Shown in pieces: positions 26,201 to 36,354 of a DNA stretch of 57,703 nucleotides. The stretch lies in assembly GCA_036386415.1 (NCBI GenBank), contig DASVVT010000024.1, positions 1 to 57,703 on the forward strand, read 5' to 3'. The number at the start of each line of letters is the position of its first letter. Position 1 is the stretch's first letter. A program made the translations under genes and the position numbers. The notes beneath the pieces are model-generated. The model saw only the letters and a list, made by a program, of their open reading frames with translations, was not told the DNA's origin and did not search any database. This DNA comes from DASVVT01 sp036386415 (GTDB lineage: Bacteria > Acidobacteriota > Blastocatellia > Pyrinomonadales > Pyrinomonadaceae).

Positions 26201-27408
26201 GACGGAGCATAAGGGGGCGCTAGGACGGGCTGGCCTTCCAGATAACGCGTGATGTCGTCGCGCAGCTCCTGTGCTGTTTGATAACGCTCCACAGGCTCTT
26301 TCCTGAGAGCTTTCATGACGATGCGTTCGAGATCGCCAGCCAGCTCGCGGCGCAGGGTTTCGAGGCTGGCGCTGCGAGCCTGGTAGATAAATTCCAGCGT
26401 CGCCGCTTCGTTCGGGTCGGTCGAGACCAGACCGTCCGCGCGTGTGATGCTCGCGCTCAGGCGCTCCGGCTCCTCTTCGCAGATGACGCGCGCGATCTCG
26501 TGCAGCGCTCGATTTTTCAAGTGATAAGGACGATGCCCCGTGAGCAGCTCATAAAGGAGCACGCCGAGGCTGTAGATGTCGCTTGCTGGGGAAGCGCTCT
26601 CGCCGTTGATCTGTTCGGGGCTGGCGTATTCGGGCGTCATCAAACGCATCGCCGTCAGTGTCGGATCAATCGTATCGGCGGACAATTCCGGATTCAGAAG
26701 TTTGGCGATGCCGAAGTCGAGAAGCTTAGGCACGCCGCCTTTGGCGATGAGGATGTTTGAAGGCTTGATGTCGCGATGGACGATCCCGGCCTGGTGCGCG
26801 TAGTGAACGGCATCCGCGATGAAGCGAAAAAGGTTGAGCCGCTCCCTGATGCTCAGATGTTGAGCATCGCAGTAGTGATAGAGGGGACGCCCTTCGATGT
26901 ACTCCATGATGAAAAATGGGAGTCCGTCGTTGGTCGTACCGCCATCGAGCAGGCGCGCGATATTCGGATGATCCAGATTGGCGAGGATTTGGCGCTCGTT
27001 GCGAAAGCGGCGCAGGATGAAGTCCGTGTCCATGCCGCGTTTGACGACCTTCGCGGCGACGCGCTTGCGAAAGGCATTGTCGGCGCGCACGGCTTCATAG
27101 ACCGTGCCCATGCCCCCACGACCGATCTCACGCTCAATGCGATACGCGCCCAGGCGTTGCCCGAGCAGCGGATCGTCAGCCTCCTCCTTCATCAGCGCGG
27201 CCAATGCTTGCAGGCCGCGTCCCTGATAGACAGGCTCATCTATAAAATCGCCGGCTTTCTCGTACTGCGTGAGCAGCGTTTCGACCTCATGCTTTAAGGC
27301 GTCATCGCCCGCGCACACCTTGGTGATGTATCGCTCGCGCTCACCGGGAACGAGGTCAAGCGCCGCCTGAAAAATCTCTTCGACTTGTTGCCAACGCTGG
27401 GGGTGCAT
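23206..27408 (-). CDS. Ser/Thr protein kinase with two tandem TolB-like/TPR modules
   Basis: 1400 residues, no membrane segment seen, so cytoplasmic. A short N-terminal region (1-85, MHPQRWQQVEEIF) typical of acidobacterial and planctomycete kinases precedes the kinase domain (about 89-390). The glycine loop IGRGGMG is at 95-101, Lys120 in VAAKVVK, HRD at 211-213 and DFG at 231-233. All catalytic residues are present. After a proline-rich linker come two homologous modules (about 425-910 and 920-1390). Each has a TolB/CadC-type N-terminal part (PTSSVLRYS in both), a LQLEDSIS segment, and five or more TPR repeats ending in a VWLGV-P-Q motif. The upstream sigma factor gene is on the same strand 105 bases away and is probably co-transcribed. 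Confidence 0.9.
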   Translation of the reverse strand: MHPQRWQQVEEIFQAALDLVPGERERYITKVCAGDDALKHEVETLLTQYEKAGDFIDEPVYQGRGLQALAALMKEEADDPLLGQRLGAYRIEREIGRGGMGTVYEAVRADNAFRKRVAAKVVKRGMDTDFILRRFRNERQILANLDHPNIARLLDGGTTNDGLPFFIMEYIEGRPLYHYCDAQHLSIRERLNLFRFIADAVHYAHQAGIVHRDIKPSNILIAKGGVPKLLDFGIAKLLNPELSADTIDPTLTAMRLMTPEYASPEQINGESASPASDIYSLGVLLYELLTGHRPYHLKNRALHEIARVICEEEPERLSASITRADGLVSTDPNEAATLEFIYQARSASLETLRRELAGDLERIVMKALRKEPVERYQTAQELRDDITRYLEGQPVLAPPYAPSPNRRTPASNISSEGARPEGISFAVLPFKLIGAPKKDDTGDEYLGVGLADALITRLSNVRRFIVRPTSSVLRYSQADDPLVAGQELAVDFIVDGNIRRVGETLRVTAQLLSVGEGATRWAGRFDEKMADVLQLEDSISEQVACSLLPQLSGDEREQLKKRGTDNAEAFEAYLRGRYHWNLLTEENFAKAINYYQRAVTLDSGYAAAYAAIAEYYGWLAIFSIQPPAECLAAAREAARRAVELDDTLAEAYTALGFALLGHASQWETAGVHFRRAIELNPNYPMAHVWYGCQLAMEGRFREADAQLQTACELDPLNPFNAYNRQWCLYQAGRFEESIKQGHALLRSDANYSPAYFALSWALRRTGALDEALDAAKKAVKLGGEIPLNLAARGAAYAEAGRTDKARRVLAQLEEMAPQRYVTPYHRALIHLHLGERERALELLEQSVTDGEPWVVWLGVEPQFESLRADSRFIELLRRTHNPAAPHFVVRETSSAQAASSREKVGARTRPMTSAPATGEKVVAVLPLKVLNRSASDTTGDDYLGIGLADALITRLSSIRSLRVRPTSSVLRYSKDDTDPLAAGRELNADYVVDGHLRRVGDRIRVTAQLLNVSESATRWAAQFDEHSADVLQLEDSISAQVAGALVPHLSGHEHQQLKKQGTNNPEAFEAYLRGRYYWNTFTEEGFAKALVCYNQAVAYAPDYALAYAGIADYYNWLGVYAVLPFSETSAAAKEAALKAVTLDETLSEGYAALGFATLMHDFDWELAERHLSRAVELNPNYVMGRLWYCYFLGMAGRFDEALAQVSRALELDPLTPIVQHALSWTYYHGRHYEEAAEAVRKLAREEPRYGLGLIFLCVVLLHMKQFEEAIKAGRKAVEVLGRTPYTLAWLASAYASAGRREKADALLEEIEQMAAARYVSPYLLAAVYCNLGDKERAFTELERALSIRDARLVWLGVDPQLDCLRRDPRFTALLEETNNPAVARRTDTEASQLRVGEEEI

Positions 27409-27418
27409 AATAACTATA

Positions 27419-27520
27419 GGGATGAGGGATGAGGGATGAGGGATGAATGAAAAGAAAGAACGGGCGGCGCTGGGTAGACGGTACTGCTTTTTTCTTTATT
27501 CATCCCTCATCCCTCATCCC
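27419..27520. repeat. Hairpin element B2, GATGAGG heptamer arms
   Basis: Left arm has three GATGAGG units and GATGAATGA. The right arm is CATCCCTCATCCCTCATCCC. It separates the sigma factor gene from the kinase gene. The sigma factor stop TGA (27514-27516, minus strand) is the first TGA of the arm. Confidence 0.85.
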
Positions 27521-28179
27521 TGCCTTTGCATTTGTCCGTGAAGCCAGGCTTTCGCCATGCGCCAGTGACGTTTGATCGTGATGGGCGTGACGTTCAGCAC
27601 CTCCGCCGTCTCTTCGACCGAAAGGCCGCCGAAATAGCGCAGCTCGACGATGCGCGCCTTCTGCTCGTCAATCACTGCTAAAGCATTGAGCGCCTCGTCG
27701 AGCGCAAGCAGCTCACTGCTGCGCTCATCCACCCTGTCAATGTTCTCGTCCAGGGAGAGCTTCTGGAAATCGGCCCCGCGCTTCCCCGCGTTCACCTTGC
27801 GCGCGTGATCCACCAGCAGGCGGCGCATGATCTGGGCGGCAACGCCGAAGAAATGGGCGCGGTTCTGCCAGTTGACCCGCGTCTGGTCAACCAGTCGCAG
27901 GTACGCCTCGTGAACGAGCGCCGTGGCTTGCAATGTGTGATCGGGACGTTCGCGGCGCAAATAGTTCGCCGCGAGGCTCCGCAGCTCATCGTAGATGAGC
28001 GGCAACAACAGGTCAACTGCGGCTCGGTTGCCGTTAGACAACTCGATCAGCAGTCCGGTGACGCTCTCCTTACCGTCTTCGTTCCCCGGCAGATTTCCCT
28101 GTCCTGCGCCCACGGAATAAGTATAAACAAATCCAGACACGGACGCGAATGACTCTCTTTGGTGGGAAATTTTCCTCAC
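27514..28179 (-). CDS. ECF-like RNA polymerase sigma factor (acidobacterial/planctomycete type)
   Basis: 221 residues with sigma region 2 (LLPLIYDELRSLAANYLRRE; TLQATALVHEAYLRL; ALVHEAY is a hallmark of the TIGR02999-type family) and region 4 (VELRYFGGLSVEETAEVLNV, followed by TIKRHWRMAKAWL). Members are abundant in Acidobacteriota and Planctomycetes and are often beside Ser/Thr kinases, as here, instead of beside an anti-sigma factor. GTG 28179 lies nine bases after GGGGGAG. The first 35 residues precede the conserved part, so a later GTG (in YSVGAGQG) is possible. The C-terminus is set by hairpin B2. Confidence 0.88.
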   Translation of the reverse strand: MRKISHQRESFASVSGFVYTYSVGAGQGNLPGNEDGKESVTGLLIELSNGNRAAVDLLLPLIYDELRSLAANYLRRERPDHTLQATALVHEAYLRLVDQTRVNWQNRAHFFGVAAQIMRRLLVDHARKVNAGKRGADFQKLSLDENIDRVDERSSELLALDEALNALAVIDEQKARIVELRYFGGLSVEETAEVLNVTPITIKRHWRMAKAWLHGQMQRQG

Positions 28180-28339
28180 GCCAATAGACTCCCCCGCCCC
28201 GTTTCGCGTTGGCCGCCAGCTAAAGCAAATCCAGACGGCAGACCGGTCTATATATTTTTCTGATACCTTTTCAGATCTGTTTACGCGTTAGAAGATGAAG
28301 GATTAAGGAGCCTTCATATTAATGCTGGGAGATAAAAAG

Positions 28340-29386
28340 ATGAACACACAAAAGGTTGCTGCCGCCGCGCAGGCGCCGCAGTCCGCGCCGCCGGAAGCTG
28401 TTTTGATGCAGATGGTCGCCGGTTGTTTCGTTTCGCAAGCCGTCTCGGTTGCCGCCAAGCTGGGGCTCGCAGACCTCGTCGCGGATAAGCCGCAACGGGT
28501 CGCCACCCTCGCCGCGCGGACACAGACGCACGAACGCTCTTTGTATCGTCTGCTCAGAACCCTGGCGAGCGTCGGCGTTTTCGTTGAGACAGACCCGCAG
28601 GTCTTCGGCTTGACGCCGCTCGCCGAGCCCCTGCGTACGGGCGTGCCCGGCAGTTTGCGCGACATAGCGATCTTCATGGGCGAGGAATGGCACTGGCGCG
28701 TCTATGGCAACATGCCCTACAGCGTCCAGACAGGCAAACCGGCCTGGAGCTACACGCATGGCGCGGAGGTCTTTGACTACTTCGCGCAGAACCCCGCGCA
28801 CGGCGAGGTCTTTAATCGCGCCATGACGAGCTATTCGCAGCATGTAGTTCCCGCCATCCTGGAGGCCTACGATTTCAACGGCATCAAAAAGCTGGTTGAC
28901 ATCGCGGGCGGCCACGGCCTTCTGCTCAGCAGCGTCCTGAAGGCGAACTCCGGCGTGAAGGGAGTTTTATTCGATCTGCCGCACGTCGTCGAGGGCGCGA
29001 GGCCCTTGCTCGAAAAGGAGGGAGTCGCGGATCGCGTCGAGATAATGAGCGGAGACTTCTTCTCAGAAGTCCCGGCGGGTGCTGACGCCTACATGATGAA
29101 GTTCATCATACACGACTGGGACGACGAACGCGCCCTCAAGATCCTGCACAACATCCGGCGCGCCATCGCCGAAAACGGTCGGCTCCTGATCGTCGAAACG
29201 GTCATTCCCGAAGGCAACGAACCGCACTTCGGCAAGATCATGGACATGGAGATGCTCGTCTCTCCGGGCGGCATCGAGCGCACCGCAGAAGATTTCCGCG
29301 AGCTACTCGGCCAGGCCGGTTTCAAATTAAACCGCGTCGTCCAGACCAACTCGCCCCTGAGCATCGTCGAAGCCGTCAGGGCCTGA
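28340..29386 (+). CDS. SAM-dependent O-methyltransferase (caffeate/hydroxyneurosporene type)
   Basis: 348 residues. An N-terminal winged-helix dimerisation domain (FVSQAVSVAAKLGLADLVAD; RSLYRLLRTLASVG) is followed by the Rossmann methyltransferase domain with SAM motif VDIAGGHGLLL and the catalytic-type KFIIHDWDDERALKIL. This family methylates hydroxyl groups of small molecules, often in secondary metabolism; the substrate is unknown. ATG 28340 follows GGGAG by nine bases; an ATG at 28322 is in frame but lies before that site. The region upstream (28187-28321) is AT-rich around CTATATATTTTTC and probably contains its promoter, divergent from the sigma factor gene. No other biosynthetic genes flank it. 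Confidence 0.85.
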   Translation: MNTQKVAAAAQAPQSAPPEAVLMQMVAGCFVSQAVSVAAKLGLADLVADKPQRVATLAARTQTHERSLYRLLRTLASVGVFVETDPQVFGLTPLAEPLRTGVPGSLRDIAIFMGEEWHWRVYGNMPYSVQTGKPAWSYTHGAEVFDYFAQNPAHGEVFNRAMTSYSQHVVPAILEAYDFNGIKKLVDIAGGHGLLLSSVLKANSGVKGVLFDLPHVVEGARPLLEKEGVADRVEIMSGDFFSEVPAGADAYMMKFIIHDWDDERALKILHNIRRAIAENGRLLIVETVIPEGNEPHFGKIMDMEMLVSPGGIERTAEDFRELLGQAGFKLNRVVQTNSPLSIVEAVRA

Positions 29387-29519
29387 AGCCTCCACGAAAA
29401 ATAGATTTTAATCGGACAGGCGCGTCCTCTGGATGATGGCGCGCCTGTCCGATTATGTGTACAAGCAAATGTGGGCTCACTCATCAAGCGAAAAAGAATT
29501 CTCACTTGAATCTACGCCC

Positions 29520-29548
29520 TTGCTGAATGAATACTCATTCAGTATGAT
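29520..29548 (+). promoter_or_regulatory. fadN promoter (sigma-70 type)
   Basis: TTGCTG (29520-29525) and TATGAT (29543-29548) with an optimal 17-base spacer. The spacer is almost entirely the FadR box, so repressor binding would exclude RNA polymerase. Confidence 0.7.
29524..29541 (+). promoter_or_regulatory. FadR operator of the fadN-fadA-fadE operon
   Basis: TGAATGAATACTCATTCA fits the known Bacillus FadR consensus TGAATGANTANTCATTCA at every fixed position and is a near-perfect palindrome. It sits between the -35 and -10 of the fadN promoter. Confidence 0.85.
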
Positions 29549-29593
29549 AGGGGTCTTCTGGCAGGATTCCTCTTGGAAAGGCGTTTCCCTTTT

Positions 29594-32005
29594 ATGTTTC
29601 GGATCGAAAAGGCTGCGGTGTTGGGGGCGGGCACGATGGGGGCGCAGATCGCTGCGCACCTGGCGAATGCTGGCGTACCCGTCCGTTTGTTGGACATTGC
29701 GCCGCGTGAGTTGACGGCCGAGGAAGAGGCGCGCGGGCTCAAATTGGAATCGCGTGAGGTGCGCAATCGTATTGCGCGTGCTGGACTGGAAGCGGCGAAG
29801 AAGGCTAAGCCCGCCGCGTTCTTCACGCCTGACCTGGCGCGGCTTGTGACGGTCGGGAATTTTGAAGACGACCTGGCGCAGCTTAAAGATTGCGACCTGA
29901 TTATAGAGGCGGTGGTGGAGAATCTGGAGATCAAGCGCAGGCTCTACGAGCGCGTAGAGGAGCACAGGCGTGCGGGCTCGATCATCGCGTCGAATACGAG
30001 CGGCATCCCGATTCACCAGTTGGCCGAAGGTCGAAGCGAGGATTTTCGCGCACACTTCCTGGGCGTGCACTTCTTCAATCCGCCGCGCTACCTGCATCTG
30101 GTCGAGATCATCCGCACCGAGTGGACGAAGCCGGAAGTCTCCTGCTTCATGTACGGCTTTCTGGATCAGCGTCTGGGCAAGGGCGTCGTGCCGGCGAAAG
30201 ATCGTCCGAACTTTATAGCCAATCGCATCGGCACGTTCGGCGCGATGGTGACCATCGGGACGATGCTCGAAGACGGTTACTCGATTGAAGAGGTTGACAA
30301 GATGACGGGTCAAGCGGTCGGGCGTCCCAAGTCTGCGACCTTCCGCACGTTCGACCTGGTCGGCCTGGACGTGTTCGGTCACGTCGTCAAGAATCTTTAC
30401 GAGGCGCTACCGGAAGATGACGAGCGTGAGGTTTTCGTTGCGCCGGAGTTTCTCTCCAAGATGATCGGTCGCGGCCTTTTGGGCAACAAGACGAAGGGCG
30501 GCTTCTACCGCAGGCAGAAGGGCGAGGGCGAGAAGCAGGAGATTTGGACGCTCGACACGGCTTCGCTCGAATATCGTCCGGCGCAGAAGGTTAAACTTCC
30601 CGCGCTCGACGTGGCGAAGAATATAGAGGACACGGGCGAGCGCATTAAAGCGCTGGTGTGGAGCAAGGATCGTGTCGGCGCGTTTCTCTGGAAGACTATG
30701 TCGCGCACTTTGCGCTACAGTGCGAACCGCATCCCGGAGATCGCTGATACGGTCGTGGAAGTTGATCGCGCAATGCGCTGGGGCTTCAACTGGGAGATGG
30801 GGCCGTTCGAGTTGTGGGACGCCATCGGAGTGGAAAAAGCGGTCGCGCGGATGAAAGAGGAGGGGCAGAGCATACCTCAGAACGTCGAGCGGATGCTGGA
30901 CGCCGGCGCAACCTCCTTTTACAGGAACGAGCAGGGCGAGCGCTCCTACTTCGATTTCGCTTCCCGTCAGTATGTGCCGATGAGCGAGCCCGTGGGCACG
31001 ATCATCTTGAAGTCTGTCAAAGAGCGTACGGGCGTGATCAGGAAGAACGCGGGCGCGTCTTTGATAGACATCGGCGACGGCGTCGCGTGTCTGGAGTTTC
31101 ATTCGAAGATGAACGCCATCGGCGGCGATACGCTACAGATGCTCAAGCAGTCGCTCGCCGAAGTGGAGAAGAATTTTCTGGGGCTGGTGGTCGGCAATCA
31201 GGGCGCGAACTTTTGCGTCGGCGCGAACATCATGCTGATGCTCCTGGAAGCGCAGGAGGAGAACTGGGAAGAGCTGGACATGATGGTGCGCGTGTTTCAG
31301 AACGCCACCATGAGCTTGCGCTACTCTGCGCGCCCGGTCGTCGTCGCGCCCTTCCAGATGACCTTTGGCGGCGGCTGCGAGATGGCGCTGCACGCGGATC
31401 GCGTGCGGGCGGCTTCAGAGACCTACATCGGGCTGGTCGAAGTCGGCGTCGGGATCATCCCGGCGGGCGGCGGCACGAAGGAGATGCTCGTGCGCGCGCT
31501 CGATTCGATTCCGAAGGATATGTCGGACGCCGATCCGTTCCCGTTCGTGAAGCGCGCTTTCGAGACCATCGCGCTGGCGAAGGTCGCCACGTCGGCTGAA
31601 GAGGCGCGCGTCCTTGGCTTTCTGGGGGCAGACGACACCATCTCGATGAACACGGATCGTCTGATCGCAGATGCCAAGCAGGAGGTGCTGGCGCTGGCTG
31701 CGAGCGGGTACGTCGAGCCGCAGCCGCGCTCGGACGTTCTCGCGCTCGGTCTTCCGGCGCTCTCGACACTAAAGCTCGGCATACACCAGATGAAGCGAGG
31801 CGGGTTCATCTCCGACCACGATGCCTTGATCGGAGAGAAGCTGGCGCGCATTTTGACGGGCGGCGATCTGAACCACCCGACGCGCGTCTCAGAACAGTAT
31901 CTGCTAGACCTGGAGCGCGAAGCGTTCCTTTCGCTCTGCGGCGAGCGCAAGACGCAGGAGCGCATCGCGCACATGCTGAAGAGTGGAAAGCCGCTGAGGA
32001 ATTAA
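29594..32005 (+). CDS. fadN: 3-hydroxyacyl-CoA dehydrogenase/enoyl-CoA hydratase, FadN type
   Basis: Bifunctional beta-oxidation enzyme, 803 residues. The dehydrogenase part comes first: NAD-binding GAGTMGAQIAAHLANAG at 11-27, ASNTSGIPI, and GVHFFNPPRYLHLVE with the catalytic-type His. The crotonase-like hydratase part is C-terminal (NQGANFCVGANIMLM; FGGGCEMALHADRVRA). This order is that of Bacillus FadN, the reverse of E. coli FadB. The frame opens at TTG 29573, but ATG 29594 matches the homologous N-terminus (MFRIEKAAVLGAG). Regulation: strong promoter with an embedded FadR box upstream. Hairpin A3 separates it from fadA. Confidence 0.94.
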   Translation: MFRIEKAAVLGAGTMGAQIAAHLANAGVPVRLLDIAPRELTAEEEARGLKLESREVRNRIARAGLEAAKKAKPAAFFTPDLARLVTVGNFEDDLAQLKDCDLIIEAVVENLEIKRRLYERVEEHRRAGSIIASNTSGIPIHQLAEGRSEDFRAHFLGVHFFNPPRYLHLVEIIRTEWTKPEVSCFMYGFLDQRLGKGVVPAKDRPNFIANRIGTFGAMVTIGTMLEDGYSIEEVDKMTGQAVGRPKSATFRTFDLVGLDVFGHVVKNLYEALPEDDEREVFVAPEFLSKMIGRGLLGNKTKGGFYRRQKGEGEKQEIWTLDTASLEYRPAQKVKLPALDVAKNIEDTGERIKALVWSKDRVGAFLWKTMSRTLRYSANRIPEIADTVVEVDRAMRWGFNWEMGPFELWDAIGVEKAVARMKEEGQSIPQNVERMLDAGATSFYRNEQGERSYFDFASRQYVPMSEPVGTIILKSVKERTGVIRKNAGASLIDIGDGVACLEFHSKMNAIGGDTLQMLKQSLAEVEKNFLGLVVGNQGANFCVGANIMLMLLEAQEENWEELDMMVRVFQNATMSLRYSARPVVVAPFQMTFGGGCEMALHADRVRAASETYIGLVEVGVGIIPAGGGTKEMLVRALDSIPKDMSDADPFPFVKRAFETIALAKVATSAEEARVLGFLGADDTISMNTDRLIADAKQEVLALAASGYVEPQPRSDVLALGLPALSTLKLGIHQMKRGGFISDHDALIGEKLARILTGGDLNHPTRVSEQYLLDLEREAFLSLCGERKTQERIAHMLKSGKPLRN

Positions 32006-32008
32006 CAA

Positions 32009-32156
32009 CAGTAGACAGTAAACAGTAGTCAGTAGTCAGTAGAAAAGAAAATCGGTTGATGGGTTTGATAACTGATGCTCTCAATCATAGTAGACGATTG
32101 AACGACACGCTCTGTCTTTCTGTTCTACTGACTACTGACTACTGTCTACTGTCTAC
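32009..32156. repeat. Hairpin element A3, CAGTAGN heptamer arms with conserved core
   Basis: Left arm of five heptamers (CAGTAGA CAGTAAA CAGTAGT CAGTAGT CAGTAGA). The core runs AAAAGAAAATCGGTTGATG to GCTCTGTCTTTCT and is shared with A5, A6 and A7. Lies between fadN and fadA. Confidence 0.9.
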
Positions 32157-32168
32157 CAAGGGGTAACT

Positions 32169-33353
32169 ATGAGAGAAGCAGTGATTGTATCCGCCGTGCG
32201 CACGGCTGTCGGTAAAGCGCCTAAGGGGACGCTCAAAGATACGCGGCCCGACGAGATGGGGGCGGCGGTTATCAAGGAGGCGATGGCGCGCGCTGAAGGG
32301 TTGGAGGCCGCAGAGATTGAAGATGTAATTATGGGCTGTGCGATGCCGGAGGCTGAGCAGGGGATGAACGTCGCGCGTGCCTCCATGATTCGCGCCGGGT
32401 TGCCCGTCGAAACCAGCGCCATGACGATCAATCGTTTCTGCTCTTCGGGGCTGCAATCAATCGCCATTGCGGCTGACCGGATCAGGACGGGCGGCGCGGA
32501 TGTGATCGTCGCGGGCGGACTTGAGACGATGTCTATGATCCCTATGGGCGGGCACATCATTCGTCCCAACCCGTACCTGGTCGAACACTACCCGGACTTC
32601 TATTTGAACATGGGGCTGGCGACGGAAAACGTGGCGCGCAAGTATGAAATCTCTCGCGAGGAGCAGGATGTGTTTAGTCTGCGGTCGCACGAGCGCGCGG
32701 CGCGAGCGATTGAAGAAGGTAAGTTCAAGGACGAGACAGTGCCGCTCAACGTGTACGTAGAGGAATTGGACGAGAAGGGGCGAAAGCAAAGGCGCGAAGT
32801 GGTCTTTGAAAAGGATGAAGGCGTCCGCCGTGACACGAGCATGGAGTCGCTGGCGAAGCTGAAGCCTGCCTTTCACGTCAAGGGGACGATCACGGCGGGC
32901 AACGCTTCGCAGATGTCGGACGGCGCGGCGGCCTGTGTGGTGATGTCGGATGAGCGTGCGCGCGAGCTGGGCTTGAAGCCTCTGGCGCGATTCGTCGCCT
33001 ACGCGACCGCCGGATGCCCGCCCGAAGAGATGGGCATCGGGCCTGTCTTCGCCATCCCGAAAGTCTTGAAGATCGCCGGTCTCACGCTTGACCAAATCGA
33101 TCTCATCGAATTAAACGAAGCTTTCGCCGCGCAGTCACTCGCCGTCATCAAGGAGCTGGGACTCGATCCCGAAAAGGTGAACGTCAACGGCGGGGCTATC
33201 GCGCTCGGCCACCCTCTGGGCTGCACGGGCGCGAAGCTGACGGCGACGATCCTGCGCGAGCTTGAACGCCGTAATGGGCGTTACGGGATGGTCACGATGT
33301 GCGTCGGCGGCGGCATGGGCGCGGCGGGAATATTTGAAAGAATGAATCAGTAG
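32169..33353 (+). CDS. fadA: Acetyl-CoA acyltransferase (thiolase) FadA
   Basis: Cleaves 3-ketoacyl-CoA to acetyl-CoA and a shortened acyl-CoA, the last beta-oxidation step. 394 residues, the normal thiolase length. The nucleophilic Cys91 lies in NRFCSSGLQS. GGAIALGHPLGCTG and the C-terminal CVGGGMGAAGIFE give the catalytic His and second Cys. ATG 32169 begins shortly after hairpin A3 (AGGGGTAACT ribosome-like site). The final codons CAG TAG are the first bases of hairpin A4. It is the middle gene of the fadN-fadA-fadE order known from Bacillus. Confidence 0.95.
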   Translation: MREAVIVSAVRTAVGKAPKGTLKDTRPDEMGAAVIKEAMARAEGLEAAEIEDVIMGCAMPEAEQGMNVARASMIRAGLPVETSAMTINRFCSSGLQSIAIAADRIRTGGADVIVAGGLETMSMIPMGGHIIRPNPYLVEHYPDFYLNMGLATENVARKYEISREEQDVFSLRSHERAARAIEEGKFKDETVPLNVYVEELDEKGRKQRREVVFEKDEGVRRDTSMESLAKLKPAFHVKGTITAGNASQMSDGAAACVVMSDERARELGLKPLARFVAYATAGCPPEEMGIGPVFAIPKVLKIAGLTLDQIDLIELNEAFAAQSLAVIKELGLDPEKVNVNGGAIALGHPLGCTGAKLTATILRELERRNGRYGMVTMCVGGGMGAAGIFERMNQ

Positions 33354-33434
33354 ACAGTAGACAGTAGTCAGTAGCCAGTAGAAAAACAAGCTGGCTTCTT
33401 TCTACTGGCTACTGACTACTGTCTACTGTCTACT
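33348..33434. repeat. Hairpin element A4, short CAGTAGN form
   Basis: Five heptamers in the left arm and the complement in the right, with only about 15 bases between (AAACAAGCTGGCTTCTT). It lacks the long core of A3. Between fadA and fadE; supplies the fadA stop codon. Confidence 0.9.
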
Positions 33435-33450
33435 TAAAGAAAGGAAAATC

Positions 33451-35229
<1,779 letters not shown>

Positions 35230-35232
35230 AAG

Positions 35233-35380
35233 CAGTAGACAGTAGACAGGAGTCAGTAGAAAAGAAAGACAGAGCGTGCCATTCAATCTCTATTATGATC
35301 CAGAGTATCAGTTATTAAACGCATCGACCGATTTTCTTTTCTACTGGCTACTGACTACTGACTACTGACTACTGTCTACT
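35233..35380. repeat. Hairpin element A5, core in reverse orientation
   Basis: Heptamer arms as in A3, but the core reads the other way (AAAGAAAGACAGAGCGTGCC at the left, CGACCGATTTTCTTTT at the right). Between fadE and the hydrolase gene. Confidence 0.9.
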
Positions 35381-35388
35381 TTTTCATC

Positions 35389-36354
35389 ATGCACATCATT
35401 CCTATCTCAGTGCCGACGCCGTTTTATGTCGGGCCGGTCAATGTTTATTTGATTGCGGAAGACCCGATCACGATCATTGACACGGGGCCGAAGACGAAGG
35501 AGGCGGTCGAGGCGCTGCGCGAAGGCTTGCGGCGGGCGCGGTTCAAGGTCTCGGACATACGGCGCATCGTGTTGACGCACGCGCACGAGGATCACTGCGG
35601 CCTGGCGCGCACGCTCAGAGATGAAGCGAAGGATGCTGAGGTGCTTGTGCACGGGTGGGAGACGGGGCATCGCGCCGCGCGTCTCGCATATGACGAGCAG
35701 CGTGTGCTGCTTGAGCGCGCGGGCGTGCCCGTTGAGGAGATCAGGGAGATGCGGCGCATGTACGAGAGCGTGCGCGCGTATGCAGACTCTCTGGCCGAAG
35801 GCGAGTACGGGGAACTGGTCGATAATGCGGAGCTTGAGTTTGCCACGGGAAGCCTGCGCGTTGTGCACACGCCGGGACACACTCCGGGCTCCTGCTCGTT
35901 TGTGCGCGAAGCCAACCGCACGGTCATCGCAGGCGATTGCGTGCTGAAGCGCATCACGCCGAACCCGATCCTCTCGCCCGACCCGGTCGATCCGTCCAGA
36001 CGTTTTCGCTCGCTCGCCGAATACATGGTGAGCCTCGCACGCATACGCTCACTTGCGCCCACGCTCGTGCACGGAGGGCACGGCGAACCCGTCACCGACT
36101 ACGAAGAACTGTTCAATCGTTACCTGCGCGCCATACGCGAGCGCCAGTCGGAAGTCATACGCCTCGTGCCCGCAGGGGGCGCGACCGCCTGGGACGTGGC
36201 ACGCGAACTCTTCCCCGGCGTGGACGACATGCACCGCTTCCTCGCCGTCTCCGAAGCGGTAGCCCATCTTGATCTAGCCCACTCCGAAGGCAAGCTCGCC
36301 GTCGAACTCAGCGACTCGCGGGAAAGCTATAGAGCAGTAGACAGTAGACAGTAG
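35389..36354 (+). CDS. Metallo-beta-lactamase-fold hydrolase
   Basis: 321 residues. The metal-binding HxHxDH motif is THAHEDH (His64, His66, Asp68, His69). Later ligands are in HTPGHTPGS and in AGDCVL, with LVHGGHGEP at the end of the fold. A C-terminal winged-helix-like segment (about 250-310, TAWDVARELFPG) is as in lactamase-B-2/thioesterase-like members. Family functions include thioester hydrolysis; its place after fadE suggests acyl-CoA or another fatty-acid-linked substrate, but this is inference. The last residues AVDSRQ and the stop are translated from hairpin A6. ATG 35389 starts eight bases after A5, so it has no classical ribosome site. Confidence 0.82.
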   Translation: MHIIPISVPTPFYVGPVNVYLIAEDPITIIDTGPKTKEAVEALREGLRRARFKVSDIRRIVLTHAHEDHCGLARTLRDEAKDAEVLVHGWETGHRAARLAYDEQRVLLERAGVPVEEIREMRRMYESVRAYADSLAEGEYGELVDNAELEFATGSLRVVHTPGHTPGSCSFVREANRTVIAGDCVLKRITPNPILSPDPVDPSRRFRSLAEYMVSLARIRSLAPTLVHGGHGEPVTDYEELFNRYLRAIRERQSEVIRLVPAGGATAWDVARELFPGVDDMHRFLAVSEAVAHLDLAHSEGKLAVELSDSRESYRAVDSRQ

